From contig NZ_DGLI01000017.1 of assembly GCF_002387895.1 (NCBI RefSeq), positions 1 through 43,040 on the forward strand: DNA of 43,040 bases, read 5' to 3'. Position numbers and translations under genes: made by a program. Shown here piece after piece: positions 8,156 to 16,861 of the stretch. Each line of letters begins with the position of its first letter. The stretch's first letter is position 1. Below the pieces are notes generated by a model, which searched no databases, had not been told where the DNA came from, and worked only from the letters and a program-made list of their open reading frames with translations. Source of the DNA: Clostridium sp. UBA4548. Lineage in GTDB: Bacteria; Bacillota; Clostridia; Clostridiales; Clostridiaceae.

Positions 8156-8355
8156 CGAAATCTTAGTACCCTTCCTTCATTTTAAAGGTATAGGCATTAA
8201 AGTTGAAAAATGTATTCACAAAACCACAGACTAAGAAAATAACTATATATAAGTGGGAATTATATAGTGTAGCTATGCCTTTGCTAGACATAAGAAAAGG
8301 TGAAATGATTTAAAAGGTGAAAGAATATAGTATATTTAGTTCTTATTTTTAATAT

Positions 8356-8371
8356 TGGCATAGAATTTGCT
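8356..8371 (+). promoter_or_regulatory. sigma-54 (-24/-12) promoter of megL
   Basis: TGGCATAGAATTTGCT matches the RpoN consensus TGGCAC-N5-TTGCW with one difference in the -24 box; GG (8357-8358) and GC (8369-8370) are separated by exactly 10 nt. Transcription should begin about 12 nt after the GC, near 8382, leaving a leader of some 38 nt. Two direct repeats AAAAGGTGAAA (8295-8305 and 8312-8322) lie just upstream. Confidence 0.88.
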
Positions 8372-8419
8372 ACATAATAAATTGAAACTATATGTATTAA
8401 TCTTACGGGGGGAATTATT

Positions 8420-9619
8420 GTGGATAAAAATGTGTTAAAAAACATGGGATTTTCAACAAGAGCTGTTCATGGAGGTGCAGTAAAGGATCAATATGGTGCT
8501 TTAGCTACTCCAATACATCAAACAGCAACTTTTATATTTGATTCAGCAGAACAGGGGGGCAATAGGTTCGCATTAAAGGAAGAAGGTTACATTTATTCAA
8601 GACTTGGTAATCCTACTAATACTGTTCTAGAAGAGAAACTTGCACTTCTAGAAGGTGCAGAAGCTGCTGTGTCTATGAGCTCAGGAATGGGAGCGGTTTC
8701 ATCAGCATTATGGTCTGCTTTAAGAGCTGGAGATCATGTGGTTGCAGCTAAAACTTTATATGGATGTACATTTGCATATTTAAGCCATGGTCTAACTAGA
8801 TATGGAGTAGAAGTAACTTTTGTAGATACAAGAGATCCTGAAAATGTTAGAAAGGCCATGAGACCTAATACAAAAGTTGTATATTTGGAGAGCCCAGCCA
8901 ACCCCAATTTAGATATAGCTGATATTGAAGGAATAAGTAAGATAGCTCATGAAAATGATGGTTGTTTAGTTATGGTAGATAATACTTTCTGCACACCATA
9001 TATTACAAAGCCACTATCATTAGGTGCAGATGTGGTAATCCATTCAGGAACAAAATTTTTAAATGGTCATGGAGATGTAGTTTGCGGATTTGTAGCTGGA
9101 TATAAAGAGTTTTTAACTCAAGTTAGATTATTTGGAGTTAAAGACATGACAGGTTCTGTAATGAGTCCTTTTGATGCATATCTAGTAATTAGGGGAATGA
9201 AAACCCTTGAAGTTAGAATGGAAAGACATTGTGCTAATGCTATGAAAGTAGCCGAGTTTTTAGAAAGTCATCCAGCAGTAGAAAAAGTATACTATCCGGG
9301 GTTAAAGAGCTTCCCACAATATGACTTAGCTAAAAAACAAATGGCTCTTCCAGGTGCAGTAATTGCCTTTGAAATAAAGGGTGGAGTTGAAGAAGGTAAA
9401 AAAATGATCAATAACACACATCTTTGTAGCTTGGCAGTAAGTTTAGGAGATTGTGAAACCTTAATACAACATCCAGCTTCAATGACTCATTCACCATATA
9501 CTAGTGAGGAAAGATTAGAGGCAGGAATAAAGGATAACTTAGTTAGATTAGCTGTTGGTTTAGAAAATGTTGAAGATATAATTTCAGATTTAGACCAAGC
9601 ACTTAATATAATTGTGTAA
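8420..9619 (+). CDS. megL: methionine gamma-lyase
   Basis: PLP fold-type I enzyme (Cys/Met metabolism family), 399 residues, splitting methionine to methanethiol, 2-oxobutyrate and ammonia in the cytoplasm. Y114 and C116 in TLYGCTF are diagnostic for methionine gamma-lyase against cystathionine lyases; K212 in SGTKFLNGHGDV is the PLP lysine; YSRLGNPT is the cofactor-phosphate loop of the partner subunit. It starts with GTG at 8420, 7 nt after ACGGGGGGA. Alone between a sigma-54 promoter and a strong terminator, it is the probable target of the upstream activator. Homocysteine or cysteine could also be substrates. Confidence 0.95.
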   Translation: MDKNVLKNMGFSTRAVHGGAVKDQYGALATPIHQTATFIFDSAEQGGNRFALKEEGYIYSRLGNPTNTVLEEKLALLEGAEAAVSMSSGMGAVSSALWSALRAGDHVVAAKTLYGCTFAYLSHGLTRYGVEVTFVDTRDPENVRKAMRPNTKVVYLESPANPNLDIADIEGISKIAHENDGCLVMVDNTFCTPYITKPLSLGADVVIHSGTKFLNGHGDVVCGFVAGYKEFLTQVRLFGVKDMTGSVMSPFDAYLVIRGMKTLEVRMERHCANAMKVAEFLESHPAVEKVYYPGLKSFPQYDLAKKQMALPGAVIAFEIKGGVEEGKKMINNTHLCSLAVSLGDCETLIQHPASMTHSPYTSEERLEAGIKDNLVRLAVGLENVEDIISDLDQALNIIV

Positions 9620-9672
9620 ATATTATTAAAATAAATATGATGAACAAAATATAATTAGTTTAAAAGTAAGCT

Positions 9673-9716
9673 AAAGGCATCTATTTAAGTGTAATCTTAA
9701 GTGGGTGCCTTTTGTA
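9673..9716 (+). terminator. terminator after megL
   Basis: A 17-bp uninterrupted stem with a few G-U pairs (9673-9689 with 9696-9712) and loop TGTAAT, followed by a short T-rich stretch (TTTTG). Confidence 0.85.
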
Positions 9717-9821
9717 ATGAATAATAAGAATAAAATAACCTACACTATATTTAGTTTAATTTATGATTAGTTTGTTATTTAATATTAATATATTAACTTT
9801 AATTGGAGGAAAATTTGTGCT

Positions 9822-10430
9822 ATGAAATTGAATATATCTTTTTATAGAAGGGACACATTACTAGTAGCAAAGGAATTGTTAGGAAAAAAGTTAGTACATA
9901 AAATAAATGGTAAAATATTATCTGGGGTTATAGTTGAAACAGAAGCTTATATGGGAATACAGGATAAAGCAGCACATTCCTATGGTGGAAGAAAAACAGA
10001 AAGAACTAAAGTTATGTTTGAAGCTGGTGGAGTAAGTTATATTTACTTTATATATGGGCTTTATTATTGTTTTAATGTTGTTACAGCGGAGGAAGGGATA
10101 CCACAAGCTGTTCTTATTAGGGCTTTACAGCCAGTGGAAGGCATAGAAGATATGGCACTACTAAGAGTTAACAAAAATATAAAGGAACTTACTAAAAAGC
10201 AAATAATAAATATAGCAAATGGACCGGCTAAACTCTGTAGTGCTTTAAAACTTGATAAAACCTTAAATGCTGTTAACTTAACCTCTGATATATTATATAT
10301 AGAAGATGTAAATTATAATAATTTTGAAATAGTTGAAACTACAAGAATAGGTATAGATTATGCTGAAGAAGCAAAGGATTATCCTTGGAGATTTTATATT
10401 AAAGATAACCCGTACATATCGAAAAAGTAA
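9822..10430 (+). CDS. DNA-3-methyladenine glycosylase (AAG/MPG family)
   Basis: A base-excision repair enzyme that removes alkylated and deaminated purines. The 202-residue protein has the family hallmarks VETEAYMG (E39 is the expected catalytic acid), AAHSYGG, RTKVMFEAGGVSYIYFIYG (DNA-intercalation region with YxY), NVVT and NGPAKLC. ATG at 9822; GGAGGA is 12 nt upstream, a slightly long spacing, but no better in-frame start exists. It stands alone between megL and a DUF805 gene with no clear terminator after it. Confidence 0.95.
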   Translation: MKLNISFYRRDTLLVAKELLGKKLVHKINGKILSGVIVETEAYMGIQDKAAHSYGGRKTERTKVMFEAGGVSYIYFIYGLYYCFNVVTAEEGIPQAVLIRALQPVEGIEDMALLRVNKNIKELTKKQIINIANGPAKLCSALKLDKTLNAVNLTSDILYIEDVNYNNFEIVETTRIGIDYAEEAKDYPWRFYIKDNPYISKK

Positions 10431-10567
10431 CCAGTTTTGAATATTCTGTAAAAATAATATAACATTATGGTAAATAATGTATAATAGTCCTTCCTTTGGT
10501 ATAAAATAAGAGTAGATAATATGATTTACTACCTTAAAAATGAGGATTATATAAGAGGGGCGATTAC

Positions 10568-10981
10568 ATGGAGAATAGTTTATTTAAACTAGAAGGAAGA
10601 ATGAGTAGAAAAAAATATGGGATCTATATAACTGCTTTAATAATGGGATTTATAATTATGAATCTTTTATTTGACTTAATAATTAACTTAACTTCAACTT
10701 TTAATAATGATACATTAGGAATATTATTATTTGCTGGAAAGTTCACTTTAAAAGTGCTACTAAGCATCTTAATAGTTCTTAGTAGTTATAAAAGGGTTCA
10801 AGATATAAATATCTCTGGTATATTAGCAGTAGTATGTGGTATTCCTTATATACAAATACCTGCAATTTTAACATTACTTTTAATAAAAGGAACCGAAGGA
10901 GATAATAAATATGGAACTGCTCCTATAAAAACTAAGAATAAAAATAGAAGTGAAGTTGCTGTAGATGTATTTGAAAAATAA
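10568..10981 (+). CDS. DUF805 small membrane protein
   Basis: 137 residues with the DUF805 signature: RMSRKKYG near the N-terminus, KRVQDINISG after a helix, and the GDNKYGTAP motif close to the end. Three or four hydrophobic segments (about 18-42, 50-75, 82-108) make it an integral membrane protein. The function of the family is unknown. AGGGG(C) sits before the ATG and a hairpin follows, so it looks like a single-gene unit. Confidence 0.82.
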   Translation: MENSLFKLEGRMSRKKYGIYITALIMGFIIMNLLFDLIINLTSTFNNDTLGILLFAGKFTLKVLLSILIVLSSYKRVQDINISGILAVVCGIPYIQIPAILTLLLIKGTEGDNKYGTAPIKTKNKNRSEVAVDVFEK

Positions 10982-11008
10982 TATGGAAAGTTGATGAAAT
11001 ATTAAATG

Positions 11009-11036
11009 GTGTAACTATAAAGGTTACACTATTTTT
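11009..11036 (+). terminator. terminator after DUF805 gene
   Basis: Seven-base stem GTGTAAC / GTTACAC with a 7-nt loop, then TATTTTT. Confidence 0.8.
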
Positions 11037-11156
11037 CTGTTTTAAGTATGTACGAATTTAAATTTATAACTTGAAGATGTGGAAGAATATGTTATATTGT
11101 GCTAGAATATATAATGATTATTAAAGTTTTACGTTTGAACGGAGGAGAGTGAATTT

Positions 11157-11891
11157 ATGATTGAAGTAAATAGTTTGAGTAAAAGCTTTAAAGAAATAAA
11201 GGCTGTAGATAATATAAGTTTTTCAGTAAAATCTGGAGAAATTGTTGGCTTACTAGGAGAAAATGGAGCTGGAAAAACTACTACTCTAAGAATGCTAGCT
11301 ACAATGCTTAAACCAACAGAGGGAACTGCTAAGATAAATGGTTACGACATCTTAACAGAAGATTCCAAAGTTCGTTCTCAAATTGGTATATTGTTTGGTG
11401 GAGAGGTAGGACTTTACGATAGACTTACTGCTAGAGAGAACATAAAATATTTCGCTATGTTAAACGGATTATCCAAAGAGGAAGCTAATAAAAATATTGA
11501 AAATTTAGCTAAAGCACTAGAAATGGAGGAGTACATCGATAGGAGAGTTGGAAAGTTTTCAAGAGGAATGAAGCAAAAGGTTGCTATAGCTAGGTCCATT
11601 GTTCACAACCCAAAAGTCATGCTTTTTGACGAACCTACAATGGGATTAGATGTAACAGCAGCGAGAATTGTTCAAAACTTCATTTTTAAGTGTAAAGAAG
11701 AAAATAAATCCATTATATTTTCCAGTCATAGCATGATGGAAGTTGAAAAGCTATGTGATAGGGTAATAATTATAAATAAAGGAAAAATAGTGGAACGTGG
11801 ATCTATAACTGAGTTAAAGGAAAAATATAAAAATAATAACCTAGAAGAAGTGTTTGTTGCTTTAATTGGGGGTGATACTCATGAAAAATAA
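11157..11891 (+). CDS. natA: ABC transporter ATP-binding protein, NatA-like
   Basis: 244-residue ATPase with Walker A GENGAGKTT (34-42), signature FSRGMKQK, Walker B MLFDEPTMGLD and the switch histidine in SSHSM. The sequence resembles NatA of the NatAB sodium-export system. Its last 11 bases overlap the permease gene, which indicates translational coupling and a two-component exporter. GGAGGAG precedes the ATG. The substrate (sodium or another ion or drug) is inferred from the similarity only. Confidence 0.88.
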   Translation: MIEVNSLSKSFKEIKAVDNISFSVKSGEIVGLLGENGAGKTTTLRMLATMLKPTEGTAKINGYDILTEDSKVRSQIGILFGGEVGLYDRLTARENIKYFAMLNGLSKEEANKNIENLAKALEMEEYIDRRVGKFSRGMKQKVAIARSIVHNPKVMLFDEPTMGLDVTAARIVQNFIFKCKEENKSIIFSSHSMMEVEKLCDRVIIINKGKIVERGSITELKEKYKNNNLEEVFVALIGGDTHEK

Positions 11892-13092
11892 TATAATAGG
11901 ACTAGTTTTTAGGAAAGAAGTAATGGACATTTTTAGAGATAAGAAAACTATAATTGCCAGTATTCTAGTACCACTTTTAATATTTCCTATTATGTTTTTT
12001 GTGCTTGGGAAAGGCATGGCAAAAACCACAGAAGATGCAACAAAAGATATGAAAATTGCTATTGTTGATTCAGGTAACAGCTCTTTAAGAGAGTTTATTA
12101 AGGGGCAAGAAAATGTAATAGTAGTAGATTCTACAGAGGTTGATAGAGATATAAAGGATGGAAATCTTTCAGTTGCAATAGAAATTCCAAAGGAGTTTGA
12201 TGAAAAAATTAAAGGTGAAGAGCAAATATCAGTGACTCTTATAATGGATAATGCAAGTCAAACCTCTTCAATTGTTGCTGGAACAGTTGAAAGGTTTATA
12301 CAAGCCTATTCTCAAGGCATAGTAACTAATAGATTATCGGAACGAAATATAGATACCAAAATACTAACACCAATAAACATAGAACAAAAAACTGTTAAGG
12401 AAGAGGAAAGTGGAGCTTCAACTATGATTTTGTCAATGATGCTTCCATTATTACTTGTAATGTATTGTATTACAGGACCAATTCCTGCAGCAACAGATTT
12501 AGGAGCCGGTGAAAAGGAACGTGGAACCTTAGAACCTTTACTTACTACACAAGCTGGTAGAATGTCATTATTATATGGAAAGTTTTTTGCAATTACCTTA
12601 CTTGGGATGATTACTGCATTAGCTTCCCTAGTAGGGCTTTATATATCCTTTGCTATAAATCCAGGAGTGTTTACTGGTGAAATGGGTGCAAACAGTGCCG
12701 CATCAGCTTTAAGTTTTGGGATAGATTACAAGGTCTTTTTATTTATATTTATTATAGCTGTGTTAACTACAATGGTGTTTGGTGCTTTAGAACTAGCTAT
12801 TAGTATTTATGCTAGATCTTTTAAAGAAGCGCAAACTTATATTACTCCATTAACTGTAATAGGTATTATACCAATTTATGCAACCTACATGTTAGATGCT
12901 AAAAATATTGAGACTTTCTACTTTCATATACCTTTAGCTAATGTAGTATGTCTTCTCAAGGAATTGATATTTGGTATTTATAATTATACCCATATTGGAA
13001 TCACATTAGGATGGACAGTGGTTTATATATTTATTTCTTTACTTATTGCAAGAACTATGTTCAAAAAGGAACAGGTCATTTTCAGAACTTAA
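11881..13092 (+). CDS. natB: ABC transporter permease, NatB-like
   Basis: 403-residue ABC-2 type permease. One membrane helix near residues 20-40 is followed by a large extracytoplasmic domain (about 45-175), then five or six helices to the C-terminus, the layout of NatB-like exporters. The ATG at 11881 is preferred over one 15 nt upstream because GGGGGTG lies 6 nt before it. The gene overlaps natA and is closed by a terminator, so natAB is a complete two-gene operon. Confidence 0.87.
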   Translation: MKNNIIGLVFRKEVMDIFRDKKTIIASILVPLLIFPIMFFVLGKGMAKTTEDATKDMKIAIVDSGNSSLREFIKGQENVIVVDSTEVDRDIKDGNLSVAIEIPKEFDEKIKGEEQISVTLIMDNASQTSSIVAGTVERFIQAYSQGIVTNRLSERNIDTKILTPINIEQKTVKEEESGASTMILSMMLPLLLVMYCITGPIPAATDLGAGEKERGTLEPLLTTQAGRMSLLYGKFFAITLLGMITALASLVGLYISFAINPGVFTGEMGANSAASALSFGIDYKVFLFIFIIAVLTTMVFGALELAISIYARSFKEAQTYITPLTVIGIIPIYATYMLDAKNIETFYFHIPLANVVCLLKELIFGIYNYTHIGITLGWTVVYIFISLLIARTMFKKEQVIFRT

Positions 13093-13132
13093 TATTTACT
13101 ATGATGAATTCTATTTATGTATGTAAAAAAAT

Positions 13133-13158
13133 CCCTCAATTTTGAGGGTTTTTTTTTT
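13133..13158 (+). terminator. terminator after natAB
   Basis: Six-base GC-rich stem CCCTCA / TGAGGG with loop ATTT, followed by a run of T (13149 onward). Confidence 0.9.
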
Positions 13159-13265
13159 GAATATGCATATACGTTAATAAATATAAAAATTAAAAGGGTT
13201 TTTTATTACTGCGTTGAATATACATAATAGTATGAAAATAGAAAAGTTGAAAGGTGGATAGTGTT

Positions 13266-14657
13266 ATGCTAGATTTAAAAAAAAGACTGAATTTTACTGA
13301 AAATATAAATGATCCAATTACAAAAGATGTAGTAAATATAGCATGGCCAGTGCTACTAGAGTCATTGTTAGGTTCATTGTTTTCCATGGTAGATATGATA
13401 ATGCTGGGGAGAATCAATGATAACTTTATAGCAGCAGCATCAGTGGCGGCGGTAGGAATTACTAATCAGCCTCTATTTATTGGTCTTGCAATAGTGCAGG
13501 CTTTAAACATTGGTGGAACAGCTATGGTAGCTAGATACATAGGAAGAAAAGAAGAAGGAAAAGTAGAAAATACTGTTAAACATATTGTGTTAATTAATTT
13601 AGTTTTTTTAGTTGTTCCACTATTTATTCTAGCTCAAATATTTGCTGTAGATATTATGAGGTTTATGGGAGCAGAAGCTGATACAATTAACATTGGAATA
13701 TGGTATTTTAGAATAATTATGTTTGGGTTCTTATTCCAGGGAATAAACAATTCACTGTTTGCAGTATTAAGGGGAGTTGGGGATACTAAAACTCCAATGA
13801 AAATAAATATAAAAGTTAATGCTTTGAATGTAGTTGGAAATGCACTACTTATTTATGGAGTATTTGGCTTACCAGCTCTAGGCGTTACTGGGGCTGCAAT
13901 ATCAACTTGTTTTTCTCAAATTGTGGCTACCTTCATGATTGTAAGATTATTTTTAAAAGGGAAAACTGGAATTAAAATTGATTTTAAGAAGAAATTTAAA
14001 TATGATAAAGATATTGTAAGAAATTTTATAAGAATTGGGGTACCATCTTCTATAGAAATGATGATACTAAGAGTTGGTATTATGTTATTTACTAAAACCG
14101 TGGCCTCATTAGGTACTGTGATTTATGCTGCACATCAAATTTGCTTAAATATCTTAAGTTTTTCTTTTACTACGGGGCAATCCTTTTCAATAGCTGCTGC
14201 GTCCTTAACGGGAAGAACTTTAGGGGAAGGGGATCCTGCAAGAGCAGAAGCTTATGTTTCAAAGGCCCGTCAAATTGGATCTATACTAGCAACACTAATT
14301 GGAGTGGTTTTCTTCTTATTCGCACCTGAAATATTAGGACTTTATACTAAAGATGAGGTAATAATTAACTCAGGTGCAGATGCTTTGAAAATTGTTGCTG
14401 TAATGCAACCATTTCAATCTTCAGCTTTTATAATTGTAGGTTCCTTAAGAGGTGCAGGAGATACAACTTTTCCAATGCTATCCACTGGAATTGGAATTTT
14501 AGGTATAAGAGTTGTATTAGCATATGTGTTTATTAATATATTCAATCTGGAACTTATGGGGGCTTGGATTGCAGTATTTTTGGATCAAGTATTTAGGTGG
14601 ATGATGGTTTATGCAAGATTTAAAACTGGTAAATGGAAGCATGTTAAAATTAGATAA
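13266..14657 (+). CDS. MATE family efflux transporter
   Basis: 463 residues with about 12 hydrophobic helices in two similar halves; each half has the repeated MATE signatures, for example PVLLESLLGSLFSMVDMIMLG and LRGVGDTKTP in the first half and VPSSIEMMIL and LRGAGDTTFP in the second. Such pumps expel drugs or metabolites in exchange for sodium or protons. The ATG at 13266 follows AAAGGTGG by 8 nt; the GTG 12 nt upstream overlaps that site. It has its own terminator and does not form an operon with natAB. Confidence 0.92.
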   Translation: MLDLKKRLNFTENINDPITKDVVNIAWPVLLESLLGSLFSMVDMIMLGRINDNFIAAASVAAVGITNQPLFIGLAIVQALNIGGTAMVARYIGRKEEGKVENTVKHIVLINLVFLVVPLFILAQIFAVDIMRFMGAEADTINIGIWYFRIIMFGFLFQGINNSLFAVLRGVGDTKTPMKINIKVNALNVVGNALLIYGVFGLPALGVTGAAISTCFSQIVATFMIVRLFLKGKTGIKIDFKKKFKYDKDIVRNFIRIGVPSSIEMMILRVGIMLFTKTVASLGTVIYAAHQICLNILSFSFTTGQSFSIAAASLTGRTLGEGDPARAEAYVSKARQIGSILATLIGVVFFLFAPEILGLYTKDEVIINSGADALKIVAVMQPFQSSAFIIVGSLRGAGDTTFPMLSTGIGILGIRVVLAYVFINIFNLELMGAWIAVFLDQVFRWMMVYARFKTGKWKHVKIR

Positions 14658-14666
14658 GCAATGATA

Positions 14667-14695
14667 AAAAGCACCTATATTAAGGTGCTTTTCAC
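14667..14695 (+). terminator. terminator after MATE gene
   Basis: Ten-base stem AAAAGCACCT / AGGTGCTTTT with a 6-nt loop; the T tail is short but the stem can also end transcripts coming from the minus strand. Confidence 0.8.
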
Positions 14696-14800
14696 ATAAT
14701 AAATTGAGCTTTTTTTAATACCACACAAAAATAAATTTGTATGAGCAAAATCTTTATAGAATAAGAGTTTTTTTGAAGTTATTAGGGAACATTAGAAAAA

Positions 14801-15334
14801 TTAGTAATCTGGACATAAGAGTCTATACCACCCTTGAGGGAAAAAGCAAAGTGGACAAAATTCAGGAGCTTCTTTTCCTTCATGTAGATAACCACAGTTC
14901 ATACATTGCCAAATTTGAACTGTCTCTCTATTATATAGAGTGCCATCCGCTAAACGAGTATATAAATCATTGAATTGTCTATAGTGAAGATTTGTTACTA
15001 CTCTTGCCTCTCTATAAAAAGTAGCAATATCTTCTAAGCCTTCTTCTCTAGCAATTCTTTCATACTCTAAATAAATACTTAGTTCTGCATTCTCAGCCTT
15101 TGCAGTGGACTCCAGATTCTCTGGCAGCGATTTTATGTTTCCTAGAAAGCGTCCATATACTTGTCGTGCATGAGCTAAATTTTGTTCTGCCGCTTCTTCA
15201 TATACTCTAGCAATAAATTCATAACCTTCTCTTCTAGCATTTTCAGCAAATAATTGATATTTTGTCACACTTCTGGCTTCAGCAGCAAAGGTTTTCCTTA
15301 GATTAGTTTGAGTTTGAGAACCTTCTAGTGGCAT
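14801..15334 (-). CDS. rubrerythrin-like protein with altered diiron site
   Basis: 177 residues: a four-helix ferritin-like domain (about 8-128) and a rubredoxin-like C-terminus with four cysteines (C144, C147, C160, C163). Rubrerythrins reduce hydrogen peroxide in anaerobes. E19 is kept, but the second-helix ExxH reads NLAH (52-55), the third-helix acid pair is shifted, and the last-helix EExxH reads TNLH (114-117), so several expected iron ligands seem absent. The C-terminus after CPLC (GWYRLLCPDY) carries an extra cysteine. Start follows GGAGGT by 6 nt. It is divergent from an ArsR-type repressor, which may control it. Confidence 0.82.
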   Translation of the reverse strand: MPLEGSQTQTNLRKTFAAEARSVTKYQLFAENARREGYEFIARVYEEAAEQNLAHARQVYGRFLGNIKSLPENLESTAKAENAELSIYLEYERIAREEGLEDIATFYREARVVTNLHYRQFNDLYTRLADGTLYNRETVQIWQCMNCGYLHEGKEAPEFCPLCFFPQGWYRLLCPDY

Positions 15335-15376
15335 TAGATAACCTCCATAAAATGATTCTACTATAATATACTTTAA

Positions 15377-15386
15377 AACCTAGGTT
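15377..15386. promoter_or_regulatory. palindrome between rubrerythrin-like and arsR genes
   Basis: Perfect 10-bp palindrome AACCTAGGTT in the divergent intergenic region, 43 nt upstream of the rubrerythrin-like start. Its size and position suit an operator for a dimeric repressor such as the adjacent ArsR protein, but binding is not shown by the sequence. Confidence 0.35.
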
Positions 15387-15411
15387 AAGGTGACAAAATT
15401 AGCATAAAATA

Positions 15412-15440
15412 TTGACAATAGCAAGACTTTAACATAATAT
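15412..15440 (+). promoter_or_regulatory. sigma-A promoter of the arsR gene
   Basis: Perfect -35 TTGACA (15412-15417), 17-nt spacer and -10 TAATAT (15435-15440), about 66 nt before the chosen ATG of the ArsR-family gene. Confidence 0.75.
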
Positions 15441-15506
15441 ACAAATAGTATCATGAATATAAAATCTATATATACAAATAATAATAAAGAGTTGGGAGGG
15501 ATTAAT

Positions 15507-15785
15507 ATGGATATGAATTCTACAAGATATAATGAAGATGCAGAGATGCTTAAGGCTTTAGCACATCCTGTTAGATTATGTATAGTTAACGGATTGTTAG
15601 GAAAGGGAAATTGTAATGTTTCCTTTATGCAAAATTGTTTGGGGATGCCTCAATCTACAGTTTCTCAGCATTTGCAAAAACTAAGGGTAGCTGGAATAGT
15701 TAAAGGTGAAAGAACGGGAACAGAAATTACTTATTCAGTATGTAATCCAAAAGTAGAAAAAATATTAGAAATATTAAACACATAA
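15507..15785 (+). CDS. ArsR-family transcriptional repressor
   Basis: 92-residue winged-helix protein: LKALAHPVRLCIVNGLL, then the recognition helix MPQSTVSQHLQKLRVAGIV and the wing GERTGTEITYSV, all typical of ArsR/SmtB. Four cysteines are scattered, but the CVC-type arsenic site of ArsR is missing, so a thiol redox or different metal signal is possible. The ATG at 15507 follows GGGAGGG by 6 nt; the longer upstream frame has no such site. It is divergent from the rubrerythrin-like gene and may control both. Confidence 0.88.
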   Translation: MDMNSTRYNEDAEMLKALAHPVRLCIVNGLLGKGNCNVSFMQNCLGMPQSTVSQHLQKLRVAGIVKGERTGTEITYSVCNPKVEKILEILNT

Positions 15786-15826
15786 ATTCAGATATAAAAA
15801 ATATCTGAGTCTATGTGTTTAATTTT
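15776..15826 (+). terminator. terminator after arsR
   Basis: Nested hairpin: outer stem AAACACATA / TATGTGTTT (15776-15784 with 15812-15820) and inner stem TTCAGATAT / ATATCTGAG, then AATTTT. The outer stem overlaps the end of the coding sequence. Confidence 0.75.
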
Positions 15827-15840
15827 AAAATGAAATAATA

Positions 15841-15871
15841 TTTACAATATTATTCTTTATAATATTGTAAA
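15841..15871 (-). terminator. perfect 13-bp inverted repeat between convergent genes
   Basis: TTTACAATATTAT and its exact complement around a 5-nt loop, 12 nt beyond the stop of the minus-strand gene. It probably ends that transcript although the T tract is weak. Confidence 0.55.
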
Positions 15872-15883
15872 CCTTAATGAAAA

Positions 15884-16255
15884 CTAATCCTCATAATAGC
15901 TAAAGCAATACCAGAGACAGTCTTTACCATAAGGTAAGTCACTTTCTATAATTACATGACCATTGTCAGGCATTTTATTATAGAATTTTTTTGTTCCATC
16001 ATCAAATCTACACTCTATAGTTCTAAGCTTTTTAAACAGTTCATTAGCTAACTCGTATGGAATTGGTTTTACAATTCTCCATTTATCACTTAAGCTAACA
16101 TGCTTATCCTTAGCCATTTTGATACGACGATGAATTATAAATTTTTCTTCTCCTCTTAGTTCCAAAGTATGACCTTCTGCATTAACAGCTCTATAGGTTG
16201 GATTCTCATCTAAGATTTGAAATGCTTCAATAGTTGATAGGTTATATTCTACCAT
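15884..16255 (-). CDS. hypothetical protein, 123 aa
   Basis: A soluble, charged protein with no membrane segment that I do not recognise. It opens MVEYNLSTIEAFQILDEN, a short helical stretch, followed by a strand-rich centre (TLELRGEEKFIIHRRIKM) and an aromatic C-terminus (CLWYCFSYYED). AAGGAG sits 8 nt before the ATG, so expression is likely. It converges on the arsR gene. No function is proposed. Confidence 0.75.
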   Translation of the reverse strand: MVEYNLSTIEAFQILDENPTYRAVNAEGHTLELRGEEKFIIHRRIKMAKDKHVSLSDKWRIVKPIPYELANELFKKLRTIECRFDDGTKKFYNKMPDNGHVIIESDLPYGKDCLWYCFSYYED

Positions 16256-16861
16256 CGAAACAACTCCTTTCTTATTTTAATAAATATTATAATTGGAAGT
16301 TTAAGCAATAACATAACCAATATATTATTAGCTAAAATATGACCAATTATGAAATGACATGAATAGTATACATATATAATAACATAATAATTATTAAAAT
16401 TATATAAATATTTAGAAAATTTAAATAAATTATTGTGAATTTATAAATCCTCAATTTATATATATTATGAAGTATATATGTTATTTAGGACAAAATAATA
16501 TTATATTAACTAAGGATCAGAATATATAAGATAGTGAGTATTACAAAAATATATTATCAAGTATATTATTAAGTATATGAATTTCCTGTTAAAAGTTGCA
16601 TAATAGTGTATTAAGTTAAAAGAGTTCACTAATGTAAAATTTCAGTAGGACTAGAATTTTATAAGGATATAGGATGAAAAATACTTCCTAACACATCTAA
16701 ACAACCTATCAAAACTATTATAGTTAAAGTATAGTAAATAGGAATCTTCTCTAATTATTGTAACAATGCAATCTAAAATAATATAGCTCCTTCTTGTCAT
16801 TAAAGTGAGGGATTTTACATAGTATTTATTAAATTAAAAAAACTTAATAGGAGGAGAGAAT
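16256..16861. other. 606-nt AT-rich intergenic region
   Basis: No open frame of note, no rRNA or tRNA and no recognisable purine or other riboswitch. It has dense TATA-like runs from 16370 to 16600 and a T-poor stretch near 16780-16830. It must contain the promoter of the amidohydrolase gene at 16862 and of the minus-strand gene, but I cannot assign either with confidence. Confidence 0.5.

Noticed and set aside
14737..14973. 78-codon plus-strand frame
   Set aside because: It mostly runs antisense to the rubrerythrin-like gene and has no ribosome site; a shadow.
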